Shown: one piece after another, positions 16,670-26,204 of the stretch
Layout of the letters: every line of letters starts with the position of its first letter
Numbering within the stretch: the first letter of the stretch is position 1
DNA from: Pseudomonadota bacterium
GTDB taxonomy: Bacteria; Pseudomonadota; Alphaproteobacteria; Rhizobiales; Beijerinckiaceae
Direction of reading: 5' to 3'
Assembly: GCA_020161475.1 (NCBI GenBank)
Contig: JAIUNQ010000001.1
Span: forward strand, 41,714 to 105,713
Length of the DNA stretch: 64,000 nt
Notes under the pieces: generated by a model
What the model saw: the letters and a program-made list of their open reading frames with translations, nothing else
Database searches by the model: none
What the model was told of the DNA's origin: nothing
Program-made: the position numbers and the translations under genes

Positions 16670-17955
16670 CCCTGAAGCTGGGCTGCATCGCCGATGATTA
16701 CACTGGCGCCTCCGATCTCGCGAACACGCTGCAGAAGAATGGTCTGGCCACTGTGCAGACCATTGGCATCCCCGCACCCTCGCTCTCGGGCGCGATTGCC
16801 GGGGCGGAGGCGATGGTCGTCTCCCTGAAGATACGTTCGGTTCCGGCGGCGGAAGCCGTGGAAAAGGCGCGCGCGGCGGAGGCATTCCTGCGCGCCTCGG
16901 GCGCAACCCACGTCATGTACAAGATCTGCTCGACCTTCGATTCCACCGATGAGGGCAACATCGGCCCCATGCTCGACACCTTCGGGGTGGCAGGGCAAGA
17001 GAGAGAAGAGGGGCAGGTGGCGCTGATCACCCCGGCGTTCCCGGAAACCGGGCGCACCGTGTACATGGGCAATCTGTTTGTGAACGGCGTGCCGCTGAAC
17101 GAAAGCCCGCTGAAAGATCACCCCCTCAACCCCATGCACGATGCCAACCTTATGCGTGTGATGCAGCGCCAGAGCCGCGCCAAGGTGGGGCTGGCGAACT
17201 GGGATGTCGTGCGGGCGGGCGTTGGCGCGCTGGAAAGCCGCCTCGCAGCCCTCAAGGCCGAAGGCGTCAGCGGCGCGGTTGTCGATGCCATCACCGAGGA
17301 AGACCTCGAAACGCTGGGCAAAGTGGCGTCCAAAGCGCCGTTCTCCATCGGTGCGTCCGGCCTCGGGCTGGGGTTGGCGCGCGCCATGCGCAGCGCTCAT
17401 GCCGCGGTCGGCAGCGGGGCCAAAGGCAATGGCCCGGCGCTTTCCGCTTGCCTTGCGGGGTCCTGCTCGGCGCAGACGCTCAAACAGATCGCAGCGGCAG
17501 AAAATGTGATGCCGGTGCTCAAGCTTGATGCCGCAGCGCTGGTGGAAAACGGCGCGACCGAAGTGGAGCGCGGCCTTGCCTTCGCGCGCGAGCATCTGCC
17601 CAAGGGACCGTTGCTCATCGCCTCCTCACAATCGCCCGATCAGGTTCAGGCCGTGCAGGCGCGCTTCGGGCGCGATGCGGCGGGCCATGCGATTGAACAA
17701 GGCATGGCGAGCCTCGCCGAAGCACTGGTGGGCTTGGGCGTGAGGCACCTGGTGGTCGCGGGTGGGGAAACCTCCGGCGCGGCGGTGGATCGCTTGGCGA
17801 TCGAGGCGTTTCGTCTGGGGCCGGAGATCGCGGCGGGTGTGCCGATGTTAGAGGCGATCGGCGCGCATCACGCGGGCCTGCTGATGGCGCTCAAATCCGG
17901 CAATTTCGGTGCAGAGAGCTTCTTTGCGGATGCCCTCGCCATGATGCGGGGCTGA
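16666..17955 (+). CDS. otnK: 3-oxo-tetronate kinase (DUF1537 / four-carbon acid sugar kinase family)
   Basis: 429 aa. The N-terminal DUF1537 substrate domain begins with LGCIADDYTGASDLA and contains YKICSTFDST. The C-terminal nucleotide-binding domain has LVVAGGETSGAAV. OtnK phosphorylates 3-oxo-tetronate at C4 with ATP in the cytoplasm, making the OtnC substrate. The ATGA overlap with otnI indicates translational coupling. This is the last gene of the operon; a strong hairpin follows within 10 bp. Confidence 0.93.
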   Translation: MTLKLGCIADDYTGASDLANTLQKNGLATVQTIGIPAPSLSGAIAGAEAMVVSLKIRSVPAAEAVEKARAAEAFLRASGATHVMYKICSTFDSTDEGNIGPMLDTFGVAGQEREEGQVALITPAFPETGRTVYMGNLFVNGVPLNESPLKDHPLNPMHDANLMRVMQRQSRAKVGLANWDVVRAGVGALESRLAALKAEGVSGAVVDAITEEDLETLGKVASKAPFSIGASGLGLGLARAMRSAHAAVGSGAKGNGPALSACLAGSCSAQTLKQIAAAENVMPVLKLDAAALVENGATEVERGLAFAREHLPKGPLLIASSQSPDQVQAVQARFGRDAAGHAIEQGMASLAEALVGLGVRHLVVAGGETSGAAVDRLAIEAFRLGPEIAAGVPMLEAIGAHHAGLLMALKSGNFGAESFFADALAMMRG

Positions 17956-17964
17956 AACACGGAG

Positions 17965-17990
17965 GGTGACCTTTCAAAGAAAAGGTCACC
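17965..17990. terminator. Bidirectional stem-loop between otnK and the OYE gene
   Basis: GGTGACCTTT and AAAGGTCACC form a perfect 10-bp stem with loop CAAAGA, in the 48-bp gap between two convergent genes. No long T-run follows, but the position suits termination from both sides. Confidence 0.65.
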
Positions 17991-18003
17991 TTCGAGGGTA
18001 AAA

Positions 18004-19110
18004 TCACGGCTTGGCGAAAAGGTCGCGATAGCGAGCGGGCTGGCTGCGCAGATATTGCGGCGCGGCTTTGACCTGCGCGCCCAGATGCGCGGCGGCATGC
18101 CATGGCCAGCGCGGATCGTAGAGAATGCCGCGCGCAATCGCGACCATATCGGCATCCCCCGTCGCGACGATGGATTCAGCGTGGTCATAATCGGTGATCA
18201 GCCCCACGGCGACCACCGGCATGGTCACGGCCTGCTTCACCGCGCGGGCGAGGGGCACCTGATAGCCCGGCCCCGGCGGAATCTGCTGGCGCGGATCAAG
18301 CCCGCCACTGGAGATATGGATGGCCGAGCAGCCCCGCGCTTCGAGCGCCTTGGCAAAGGCGATGGTGCTCTCGATATCCCAACCGCCTTCCACCCAATCG
18401 CTGCCGGAAACACGCACGCTCACGGCGCGCTCCGAAGGGTATGCCGCACGTACCGCATCGAATACCTCCAGCGGAAAGCGCATGCGGTTCTCAAGGCTGC
18501 CGCCATAAGAATCGGTGCGCTGGTTGGAGAGGGGCGAGAGGAACTGGTGCAGCAGGTAGCCATGGGCCGAATGGATCTGTATCGCGTCGATCCCGAGGCG
18601 GGCTGAGCGCTTGGCAGCCTGAGCAAACGCGGCCTTGATGCGCGCAAGGCCGGCCTCATCGAGCGCCTGCGGCGCGTTGTCCGTGGCGGCAAAGGGCAGG
18701 GCGCTGGCGGAGACGGTCTGCCAGCCGTTGGCATCGTTCGGCGGCACCTGCTTGCCGCCCTTCCACGGCACTTCGCAGGAGGCCTTACGCCCGGCATGGG
18801 CGAGCTGGATGGCAATCGGCATGTCCGACCAGCGGCGCACCCCTTCGAGCACGCGCTTCATCGCGGCCTCGGTGGCATCGTCATAAAGGCCCACATCGCC
18901 ATAGGTGATGCGCCCCTGCGGCTCCACCGCGCTGGCTTCCAGCGTCAGCACGCCCGCACCCGAAAGGGCAAGCTGGCCATAATGGATCAGGTGCCAGTCG
19001 TTCATTGCGCCGCCTTCGGCGGAATATTGGCACATCGGCGCGATCACGATGCGGTTGGAGAGGCTCTTTTCGCCAATGGTGATCGGCTGGAACAGCTTGG
19101 GTCCGGACAT
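18004..19110 (-). CDS. NADH:flavin oxidoreductase / old yellow enzyme (YqjM type)
   Basis: 368 aa FMN TIM-barrel enoate reductase. Recognisable parts are VIAPMCQYSAEGG (the cysteine of the YqjM subgroup), QLAHAGRKAS, IHSAHGYLLHQFLSP, NQRTDSYGGSLENR and DPRWPWHAA near the C-terminus. It reduces activated alkenes with NAD(P)H. Its physiological substrate is unknown. ATG 19110 has AAGGAAA upstream; the frame extends to 19335 without conserved sequence and would overlap the preceding gene. It lies 19 bp downstream of the TAXI-type protein gene, so the two are probably co-transcribed. Confidence 0.92.
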   Translation of the reverse strand: MSGPKLFQPITIGEKSLSNRIVIAPMCQYSAEGGAMNDWHLIHYGQLALSGAGVLTLEASAVEPQGRITYGDVGLYDDATEAAMKRVLEGVRRWSDMPIAIQLAHAGRKASCEVPWKGGKQVPPNDANGWQTVSASALPFAATDNAPQALDEAGLARIKAAFAQAAKRSARLGIDAIQIHSAHGYLLHQFLSPLSNQRTDSYGGSLENRMRFPLEVFDAVRAAYPSERAVSVRVSGSDWVEGGWDIESTIAFAKALEARGCSAIHISSGGLDPRQQIPPGPGYQVPLARAVKQAVTMPVVAVGLITDYDHAESIVATGDADMVAIARGILYDPRWPWHAAAHLGAQVKAAPQYLRSQPARYRDLFAKP

Positions 19111-19129
19111 GGAGTTTCCTTGGAGGGTC

Positions 19130-20473
19130 TTACGAAGGGGAGGCAGCAGATGTAGGGCGTGGCGGCGCGCTGAGAACCCTGATGCGGGCGCTTTCGAAGG
19201 CATGGCGGGCATGGTCCAGCGCAAGGCGGATGGCCGCAACATCGCCCTCATCCAGCGTGCCGCTGCGGGCGAGTTCCACCACGCGCGTTGAAAGCGCATC
19301 GAACTCAGCCTCGTGAACGCCGAGCGTATCGGCATCGTTCACGTGCAGCATGTGCGTGGCATAGGCCTGAAGGTCGCGGAACACATTGTCGTGATGGATC
19401 GCGCGGCGCCGGTTGATCCGCCGCAGAAGCCACGCGAACACCGAGCTGACCATGCCGGAAAACGCGATTCCGATCCAGATCTGGTCGCTGTAGCGCTCAA
19501 GAAAGGTCTTCTGCTCGCGCTCGTAATACTCAATCGCACCCTTGTGCAGCGGCATGGCGGTGGCGGTGACGCTGTCGCCGGCCACGGCGCCGAAGATGGC
19601 CGGACGGCCCGAGCGCTTGGCGATGGCCGCGCGCATATAAAACATGCGCTCGGTGAAGGTAGCGACCTGCGTCCGGTCCACGGAATTGCGCGCCATGATG
19701 ACGAAACTCGCGCAGACCACTTCCTCCACATCCTCCTCGCGCAGCGCGGCAGGCAGGCCGCTCTCCTTGATCGGCACCGCCGGCAGGCTCGCGATGATCG
19801 CCGAGACATCATCCGGCTGCACGGCACTCACGCGGAAGCCGGAGCCGCTGGTGGAGAGCTTGCGCACCAGCGCCGGCCCCGCCTGATCCTTGTTGAGCGA
19901 GGGCGTAAAGAGCACCACATCCACCTTGCGGCTGGTGAGGGCGCTTTCGATCTCTTCGGCGGTCAGGATCTTGCGTGTCGCGGGTTTACGCTGGGTCTGG
20001 GCAAAGGCGGCGTTGATCTCATCGAGAATGGCGGAGTCGCGCGGGTCCTGTCCCACACTCTTGCCTTCAAGGTCGGAGAGGTTGTTGACCTCAGCGCCTT
20101 TCGCCCGCGTCACCAGAACGAGCGGCGCTGCCCGCAGGCGCATCACGGCAGAAGACCCGTTGGGCGTTTCCACATCGGGGCGGATCACGGCGAGGTCGCT
20201 GGCGCCTGAGGAGAGCGCGCGCGCCGCCGCCCGCGAATCCTCCACCTCGATCAGCCGAAGGCCTGGCCGTTGCCCGCGCTCCTGCAGCTCCTGCGAGAAA
20301 GCCCGCAACGTGGCAATGTCGGTCGTGTCGGTTTTCGAGACGGCCAGCTTCAGCGGTTGCAGCGCGCTGTTGGCCGCGATGTGGCGCAGAGTGCGAATGG
20401 TGAAGGCCGCCAGCAGCGCCACCGCCAGGGCAATCAGAACAATCCGCAAAAAACCCCAAAGGCGCATCAACAC
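19130..20473 (-). CDS. Membrane-anchored TAXI-family solute-binding protein (orphan)
   Basis: 447 aa. An N-terminal hydrophobic helix (IVLIALAVALLAAFTI, residues 11-26) could be an uncleaved signal anchor. A TAXI/NMT1-like binding domain follows (DLEGKSVG and the VVLFTPSL region). A second hydrophobic segment (IWIGIAFSGMVSSVFAWLL) near residue 350 leads into an arginine-rich, probably cytoplasmic C-terminal helix domain. TAXI proteins usually serve TRAP transporters, but no TRAP membrane subunit is adjacent, and the second membrane span with a cytoplasmic tail suggests a sensing role. It is divergent from pstS across a 213-bp gap containing a Pho box, and upstream of an OYE reductase. Confidence 0.8.
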   Translation of the reverse strand: MLMRLWGFLRIVLIALAVALLAAFTIRTLRHIAANSALQPLKLAVSKTDTTDIATLRAFSQELQERGQRPGLRLIEVEDSRAAARALSSGASDLAVIRPDVETPNGSSAVMRLRAAPLVLVTRAKGAEVNNLSDLEGKSVGQDPRDSAILDEINAAFAQTQRKPATRKILTAEEIESALTSRKVDVVLFTPSLNKDQAGPALVRKLSTSGSGFRVSAVQPDDVSAIIASLPAVPIKESGLPAALREEDVEEVVCASFVIMARNSVDRTQVATFTERMFYMRAAIAKRSGRPAIFGAVAGDSVTATAMPLHKGAIEYYEREQKTFLERYSDQIWIGIAFSGMVSSVFAWLLRRINRRRAIHHDNVFRDLQAYATHMLHVNDADTLGVHEAEFDALSTRVVELARSGTLDEGDVAAIRLALDHARHAFESARIRVLSAPPRPTSAASPS

Positions 20474-20605
20474 TCACCCAGCTGGCCGCGCCGCGCGCGC
20501 CGCACCCCATCGTGCCCCGGCCATGGCCCGTCCGTAAAGCCGGAACCGCCCAAGTTTGCTCTGGAGCCGGGCGGCCTTGCGCCGGAAAAAGCGCCATACC
20601 GCACT

Positions 20606-20634
20606 TTGTGACATCATTGTCATCCAGTTGTAAC
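20606..20634 (+). promoter_or_regulatory. Pho box (PhoB-binding direct repeats) upstream of pstS
   Basis: Three 7-mers TTGTGAC, TTGTCAT and TTGTAAC occur at exact 11-bp spacing (4-bp linkers), which is the PhoB box pattern. They lie 53-81 bp upstream of pstS. Phosphate-starvation induction of pstSCAB is the expected result. The remaining part of the 20474-20686 gap shows no gene. Confidence 0.85.
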
Positions 20635-20686
20635 ATTCATGGCGTTTGGCAATGCGACGACAAACGGCATCACGAGGAGATAAGCG

Positions 20687-21706
20687 ATGCGCAAGTTCAT
20701 GATCGTGGCGGCAGCCCTTGGATTTTCCGGCGTTGCGCAGGCAGCCGATATCACCGGCGCCGGCGCGACCTTCCCGTTCCCGATCTACGCCAAGTGGGCG
20801 GAAGCCTATAAGGCCAGCTCCGGCAACGGCCTGAACTATCAGTCGATCGGCTCGGGTGGCGGTATCCGCCAGATCAAGGCGAAGACGGTTGATTTCGGCG
20901 CTTCCGATATGCCGCTGAAGGGCGAGGATCTCGCCAAGGACAACCTGGCCCAGTTCCCCACCGTGATGGGTGCGGTGGTGCCGGTGGTCAACATCGAAGG
21001 CATCAAGCCGGGCGGCCTCAAGCTCACCGGCCAGCTCGTGGCTGAAATCTACGGCGGCACCGTCACCAAGTGGACCGACGCCAAGATCGCCGCGCTGAAC
21101 CCGGGCGTGAAGCTGCCCGACAGCAACATCACCGTCGTCTATCGTTCGGACGGGTCGGGCACCACCTTCGTCTTCACCGAGTACCTCTCGCGCGTCTCCG
21201 CCGATTGGAAGGCCAAGATCGGCGCCAACACCTCGGTCCAGTTCCCGGTGGGCGTGGGCGGCAAGGGCAACGAGGGCGTCTCGGCCTCCGTCAAGCAGAT
21301 CGCCAATTCGATCGGCTACGTCGAATTCGCCTATGCCAAGCAGAATGCGCTCTCCCACGCGCTGGTGCAGAACGCCGATGGCCAGTTCCCGGAACCGGGC
21401 ATGAAGTCCATTCAGGCCGCCGCCGCCAATGCTGACTGGGACTCCGCGCCCGGCTTCGGCATCCTGCTGAACAACCAGAAGGGCGCGGATGCCTGGCCGA
21501 TCACCTCTGCCACCTTCATCCTGATGCACAAGAACGCCGAGAAGCCGGAACAGGCCAAGGAAGCGCTCAAGTTCTTCGCCTGGGCCTACAAGGATGGCGA
21601 CAAGCTGGCCGCTGACCTTGAGTACGTGCCGCTGCCGGCCAACGTGAAGGCCAAGGTGCAGGACAGCTGGAAGGCCATCGTCAACAACGGCAAGCCTGTG
21701 ATGTAA
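20687..21706 (+). CDS. pstS: Phosphate ABC transporter phosphate-binding protein
   Basis: 339 aa with a short Sec signal (MRKFMIVAAALGFSGVAQAA, about 20 residues). The mature start DITGAGATFPFPIYAKWAEA is diagnostic of PstS, with the phosphate-contacting segments IGSGGGIRQI, DFGASDMPL and YRSDGSGTTFVF. It captures phosphate in the periplasm for PstCAB. The gene is preceded by a Pho box and followed by a strong hairpin that probably limits read-through to pstC. Confidence 0.97.
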   Translation: MRKFMIVAAALGFSGVAQAADITGAGATFPFPIYAKWAEAYKASSGNGLNYQSIGSGGGIRQIKAKTVDFGASDMPLKGEDLAKDNLAQFPTVMGAVVPVVNIEGIKPGGLKLTGQLVAEIYGGTVTKWTDAKIAALNPGVKLPDSNITVVYRSDGSGTTFVFTEYLSRVSADWKAKIGANTSVQFPVGVGGKGNEGVSASVKQIANSIGYVEFAYAKQNALSHALVQNADGQFPEPGMKSIQAAAANADWDSAPGFGILLNNQKGADAWPITSATFILMHKNAEKPEQAKEALKFFAWAYKDGDKLAADLEYVPLPANVKAKVQDSWKAIVNNGKPVM

Positions 21707-21717
21707 ATCCCAAATGG

Positions 21718-21745
21718 CCGGCCCGGCATTCGCCGGGCCGGTTTT
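21718..21745 (+). terminator. Rho-independent-type hairpin after pstS
   Basis: CCGGCCCGGC and GCCGGGCCGG form a 10-bp GC-rich stem with loop ATTC and a TTTT tail. It lies between pstS and pstC and probably gives excess binding protein by partial termination. Confidence 0.8.
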
Positions 21746-21774
21746 CATGGTTTTGAAAGCGTTTGGGAAAAGTC

Positions 21775-22872
21775 ATGAGCAAAGCGCCTGAAGCCGCGCA
21801 GAAAGCATTGGACGGTGCGTTTGCCGGAGGAGAGGCGCTTGCTGCCCCTTCCGCCAATCTGGCCACAGAACGCGACCGGAATGCAGAGACAACAATGGTG
21901 GACATGAGCACTTCCAGCGCAGAGACGCAGCGAGCGACCTATGTGCCGCGCGCCACTCCGAAAAAAGGGTTCGATTTCTTCTTCCGGCATGCCAGCCGCG
22001 CCTCTGCTTGGTTCGTTCTGGTGCTGCTGGCCGGCATCATGCTCTCGATGATCGTAGGCGGCTGGCCTGCCTTCCGGGAAATGGGTATCGGCTTCCTGAC
22101 ATCGTCGGTCTGGGACACCCAGAACGACCAGTACGGCGCCTGGCCTGCCATCGTCGGCACGTTGATCACCGCACTGATCGCGCTCGTCATCGGCGTGCCG
22201 CTTTCTCTCGGCATTGCCATTTTCTTGACGCAGCTTGCGCCGCCTTGGTTCAAACGCCCCGTCTCCACTGCCATCGAGCTGTTGGCGGCCGTGCCGTCGA
22301 TCATCTACGGCATGTGGGGTCTGTTTGTGTTCGTGCCGCTGTTCGCCAAATACGTCCAGCAGCCGGTCAATAGCATTGTCGAGGGCATGCCCATCGTCGG
22401 TACGCTGTTCAAATCGGCCTCTCCCTCAGGGTTGGGCATCCTGACGGCAGGTTTCATTCTTGCCTTCATGATCATCCCGTTCATCGCGTCGATCACCCGT
22501 GACATGATCGACCAGATCCCCACCGTCCTGCGCGAGAGCGCATACGGGATCGGTGCCACCACCTGGGAAGTCGTGAATCATGTGCTCATCCCGCAGGCCG
22601 GCGTCGCCATCATCGGCGCGGTGATGCTGGGTCTGGGGCGTGCCCTCGGTGAAACGATGGCCGTGACCTTCGTGGTGGGCAATGCCAACCGCCTTTCCGC
22701 CTCCCTGCTGGACCCGGGCTCGACGATCGCCTCGCGCATCGCCAACGAGTTCAACGAGGCGATTGGTCTTCAGCTTCATGCGCTGATCGCACTCGGCTGC
22801 ATCCTGTTTTTTGTCACCTTCGTGGTGCTGGTGATCGCGCGTTTGCTCGTCGCCCGCGTCAAGCGCTACTGA
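21775..22872 (+). CDS. pstC: Phosphate ABC transporter permease PstC
   Basis: 365 aa membrane protein. After a polar N-terminal region of about 70 residues come six predicted helices, beginning with [18 protein letters not shown]. The coupling loop is [18 protein letters not shown], and [11 protein letters not shown] is the conserved PstC segment. The start is uncertain: ATG 21775 has GGGA upstream, while ATG 21895 or 21904 would remove most of the extra leader. PstC with PstA forms the phosphate channel. Confidence 0.93.
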   Translation: MSKAPEAAQKALDGAFAGGEALAAPSANLATERDRNAETTMVDMSTSSAETQRATYVPRATPKKGFDFFFRHASRASAWFVLVLLAGIMLSMIVGGWPAFREMGIGFLTSSVWDTQNDQYGAWPAIVGTLITALIALVIGVPLSLGIAIFLTQLAPPWFKRPVSTAIELLAAVPSIIYGMWGLFVFVPLFAKYVQQPVNSIVEGMPIVGTLFKSASPSGLGILTAGFILAFMIIPFIASITRDMIDQIPTVLRESAYGIGATTWEVVNHVLIPQAGVAIIGAVMLGLGRALGETMAVTFVVGNANRLSASLLDPGSTIASRIANEFNEAIGLQLHALIALGCILFFVTFVVLVIARLLVARVKRY

Positions 22873-22886
22873 GGGAGGATCATCAT

Positions 22887-23768
22887 ATGTCTGAACCGAC
22901 CCCGACCTCGAATGCCAAACCCGGCTGGAGCCGCGTGCGTCCTGCCCGCCGCTTCGCAGACCGCTTGATGAAGGTGACCACCACCCTCTTCACCGGTTTG
23001 GCTGTCTTCGTCCTGTTCTGGATCCTTGGCATGCTCATCGTGAAGGGCATCGGCGGTCTTTCCGTCGCCACCTTCACGGCCACCATGCCCGGCCCGGGCA
23101 GCCAGGGCGGTGGCCTTGCCAACGCAATCGTCGGCTCGCTGCTGCTGACCTTCATCGGCATCGCCATCGCAACGCCCATCGGCGTGCTCGCGGGCACCTT
23201 CCTCGCGGAATACAGCCGGGGCTCCAAGGTGGCCGAGGTCATCCGTTTCATCAATGACATCCTGCTCTCCGCCCCCTCGATCCTCATCGGCCTGTTCGTC
23301 TATGTGGTGATGGTGATGCCGATGGGCGGCTACTCCGGCTGGGCCGGCGGTGTCGCACTGGGCATCATCGCCATTCCCGTGATCGTGCGCACCACCGAGG
23401 ATATGCTCCGCCTCGTTCCGAACCACTTGCGAGAAGCGGGCTCGGCCATGGGCGCGCCTCTTTCTGTGGTCATCACCTCTGTCACGTGGCGCGCCGCCAA
23501 GGCTGGCATGGTGACGGGTATCCTGCTGGCGCTGGCGCGCGTTGCCGGCGAGACCGCGCCACTGCTCTTCACGGCGCTCAATAACACCTTCTGGTTCCGT
23601 CCGGACCTGACCGGTGGCGTGTCCAACTTGCCGGTGACGATCTACCAGTTTGCTTCGGCGCCTTACGAAAACTGGCAGCAATTGGCCTGGGCGGGTTCGC
23701 TCATCATCACACTGTCAATTCTGCTTCTTTCGGTGGCGGCTCGCTCGCTCGTCCATCGCGACAAGTAA
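22887..23768 (+). CDS. pstA: Phosphate ABC transporter permease PstA
   Basis: 293 aa with six predicted helices. The conserved segments are [31 protein letters not shown], the coupling loop [18 protein letters not shown] and [18 protein letters not shown]. It starts 14 bp after pstC with GGAGGAT upstream and forms the channel with PstC. Confidence 0.95.
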   Translation: MSEPTPTSNAKPGWSRVRPARRFADRLMKVTTTLFTGLAVFVLFWILGMLIVKGIGGLSVATFTATMPGPGSQGGGLANAIVGSLLLTFIGIAIATPIGVLAGTFLAEYSRGSKVAEVIRFINDILLSAPSILIGLFVYVVMVMPMGGYSGWAGGVALGIIAIPVIVRTTEDMLRLVPNHLREAGSAMGAPLSVVITSVTWRAAKAGMVTGILLALARVAGETAPLLFTALNNTFWFRPDLTGGVSNLPVTIYQFASAPYENWQQLAWAGSLIITLSILLLSVAARSLVHRDK

Positions 23769-23837
23769 GGCACCCCCGTTCTTCTTCCATCCGACGGAAC
23801 CCTGTTCCCAGTCTGTATCCTTACCGAGGAAAACCCG

Positions 23838-24638
23838 ATGCTCACCCCCCCGTCCTCGAGCCCTCAGGTCGTCAACGAGAACGCGCCCGTCCGTATCGCG
23901 GTGAAGAATCTCGATTTCTTCTACGGCGAGAACAAGGCGCTCAAGAACATCAACCTCGATTTCAAGGATCGCCATATCACGGCGCTCATTGGCCCTTCTG
24001 GCTGCGGCAAATCGACTCTCCTGCGAATTTTCAACCGCATCTGCTCGCTCTATCCCGAGCAGCGCGCGGTGGGCGAAATCCTGCTCGACGGCTACAATAT
24101 TCTCGGCCCGAACGTCGATGTGAACGAGCTGCGCTCGCGCGTGGGCATGGTGTTCCAGAAGCCGACGCCGTTCCCCATGTCGATCTATGACAACGTGGCC
24201 TTCGGCATCCGCCTGTATGAAAAGCCCGCCAAATCGGAACTGGACGGCCGCGTTGAAGCTGCGCTGCGCCGCGCTGCGCTGTGGGATGAGGTAAAGGACA
24301 AGCTCAAGTCCTCCGGCATGGGCCTTTCGGGCGGCCAGCAGCAGCGCCTGTGCATTGCGCGTACCATCGCGCAGCAGCCGGAAGTCATTCTGTTCGACGA
24401 GCCCACCTCGGCGCTCGATCCCATCTCCACCGGCAAGATCGAGGATCTGCTGGAAGAGATGCGCCATGATTTCACCATCGCCATCGTCACGCACAACATG
24501 CAGCAGGCGGCGCGCATCTCGCAGTACACCGCCTTCATGTATCTGGGGGAGGTGATCGAATTCGCCTCCACCAACACCATCTTCCTTGCGCCGGAGAAGG
24601 AGCAGACGTTGGATTACGTGACCGGGCGCTTCGGCTGA
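23838..24638 (+). CDS. pstB: Phosphate ABC transporter ATP-binding protein PstB
   Basis: 266 aa. The PstB-specific start [20 protein letters not shown] is followed by Walker [10 protein letters not shown], the signature [16 protein letters not shown], Walker [15 protein letters not shown] and the switch [14 protein letters not shown] 23838 lies behind GAGGA. No phoU or phoB follows; the next gene is selO. Confidence 0.96.
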   Translation: MLTPPSSSPQVVNENAPVRIAVKNLDFFYGENKALKNINLDFKDRHITALIGPSGCGKSTLLRIFNRICSLYPEQRAVGEILLDGYNILGPNVDVNELRSRVGMVFQKPTPFPMSIYDNVAFGIRLYEKPAKSELDGRVEAALRRAALWDEVKDKLKSSGMGLSGGQQQRLCIARTIAQQPEVILFDEPTSALDPISTGKIEDLLEEMRHDFTIAIVTHNMQQAARISQYTAFMYLGEVIEFASTNTIFLAPEKEQTLDYVTGRFG

Positions 24639-24689
24639 CCTATCCCGACACCACTGGTCGTTTCAGCGGGCATGCGCCATATCGGGGGC

Positions 24690-26150
24690 ATGTCCGCTTC
24701 TCTTTTTGCCTTCGACAATTCTTTCGCCCGCGACATGGAGGGCTTCTTCGTGCCGTGGCAGGGTGCGGCCTGTCCCGCGCCGAAAATGGTGAAATTCAAC
24801 CTCGCGCTGGCTAAGGAGTTGGGGCTGGACGCTGACGCCTTGGACACCCCGGAAGGCGCGTCGATTTTCGCCGGCAGTCTTTCGCCTGAAGGCGGCTCTC
24901 CCCTCGCCATGGCCTATGCCGGGCATCAGTTCGGGCATTACTCGCCCCGCCTGGGGGATGGCCGCGCCCTGCTGGTGGGCGAGGTGATCGACACGCATGG
25001 CGCGCGCCGCGACATCCACCTCAAGGGCTCGGGCAAGACGCCGTTCTCGCGCGGGGGGGACGGCAAGGCGGTGCTCGGCCCGGTGCTGCGCGAATATCTC
25101 ATCGGCGAGTTCATGCAGGCTGCGGGCGTGCCCACCACCCGCGCGCTCGCAGCGGTGACGACCGGCGAGACCATCTACCGCGATGCGCTGGTGCCCGGCG
25201 CGGTGCTCGCGCGCGTGGCTTCCAGCCATATCCGTGTCGGCACTTTCCAGTTTTTTGCCGCGCAAGGCGACGTTGAGAAGCTGCGCCAACTGGCCGATTA
25301 CACGATTGCCCGCCACGATCCGGACCTTGTGGGCGAGGAGGGGCGCTACTTGCGCTTTTTCGCCCGCGTACGCGACAGGCAGGCGGCGCTGATCGCCCGC
25401 TGGATGGGCCTCGGCTTTGTCCATGGCGTCATGAACACCGACAACATGGCCATCTCCGGCGAGACCATTGATTACGGCCCCTGCGCCTTCATCGATGCCT
25501 ATGATCCTCTGGCGGTTTTCTCGTCCATCGATCACGCCGGGCGCTACGCCTTTTCGCGCCAGCCCAATATCGCGCTATGGAACCTTGCGCGCCTCGCAGA
25601 ATGCCTGCTGCCGCTCATCAATGCCGATGACAGCGCGGCGGTGGAGGCGGCCAATACCGTGCTTGCGCCGTTCCCCGAGATTTATGCCCGTGAATGGAGC
25701 CGCGTCATGCGCGCCAAAATCGGCCTAGAGCACGAGGAGGAGGGCGATGCCGCCCTGCTGCAAGGTCTGATGCGCCTGATGAGCACGCATAAGCCGGACT
25801 TCACGCTGTTTTTCCGCGCGCTTGCCGATGCCGCGCGGGGCGATGCCATGCCTGCCCGCGCTATGCTCGGCGGCGATTCCACCTGGCTCGAGGCGTGGCA
25901 GTCCCGTTTGGCCCGTGAAGGCGATGCCGGGGCGCGTGCTGATGTCATGGATCGGGTCAACCCGCTTTACATTCCGCGCAACCACACGGTTCAGTCCGCC
26001 CTCGATGCCGCAACTGCGGCGGATCTGGCCCCCTTCGAGCGCCTTTTGGGTGTGATCTCGGCGCCTTTCGCGGCGCATCCGGGGCAGGAGGATCTCGCCG
26101 CGCCGCCGCCGGCGGACTCCCCGCCCTGCGTCACCTTTTGCGGCACGTAA
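24690..26150 (+). CDS. selO: Protein adenylyltransferase SelO (YdiU)
   Basis: About 486 aa pseudokinase-fold enzyme that transfers AMP from ATP to protein hydroxyl groups. The diagnostic parts are AYAGHQFGHYSPRLGDGRA, the nucleotide-site DIHLKGSGKTPFSRGGDGKA, REYLIGEFMQAAGVPTTRAL and the metal-binding GFVHGVMNTDNM followed by DYGPCAFID. The tail ends CVTFCGT, with two nearby cysteines like the redox-sensitive C-terminal cysteines known in the family. It is not a selenoprotein here. ATG 24672 is an alternative start; neither has a clear ribosome site. It lies 51 bp after pstB, so read-through from the pst operon is possible. Confidence 0.92.
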   Translation: MSASLFAFDNSFARDMEGFFVPWQGAACPAPKMVKFNLALAKELGLDADALDTPEGASIFAGSLSPEGGSPLAMAYAGHQFGHYSPRLGDGRALLVGEVIDTHGARRDIHLKGSGKTPFSRGGDGKAVLGPVLREYLIGEFMQAAGVPTTRALAAVTTGETIYRDALVPGAVLARVASSHIRVGTFQFFAAQGDVEKLRQLADYTIARHDPDLVGEEGRYLRFFARVRDRQAALIARWMGLGFVHGVMNTDNMAISGETIDYGPCAFIDAYDPLAVFSSIDHAGRYAFSRQPNIALWNLARLAECLLPLINADDSAAVEAANTVLAPFPEIYAREWSRVMRAKIGLEHEEEGDAALLQGLMRLMSTHKPDFTLFFRALADAARGDAMPARAMLGGDSTWLEAWQSRLAREGDAGARADVMDRVNPLYIPRNHTVQSALDAATAADLAPFERLLGVISAPFAAHPGQEDLAAPPPADSPPCVTFCGT

Positions 26151-26204
26151 GGCCTCGGCATTTCCGTTCTTGCCAAAGCGCGCCGGGCCTGTTCCCCTCG
26201 CGCG

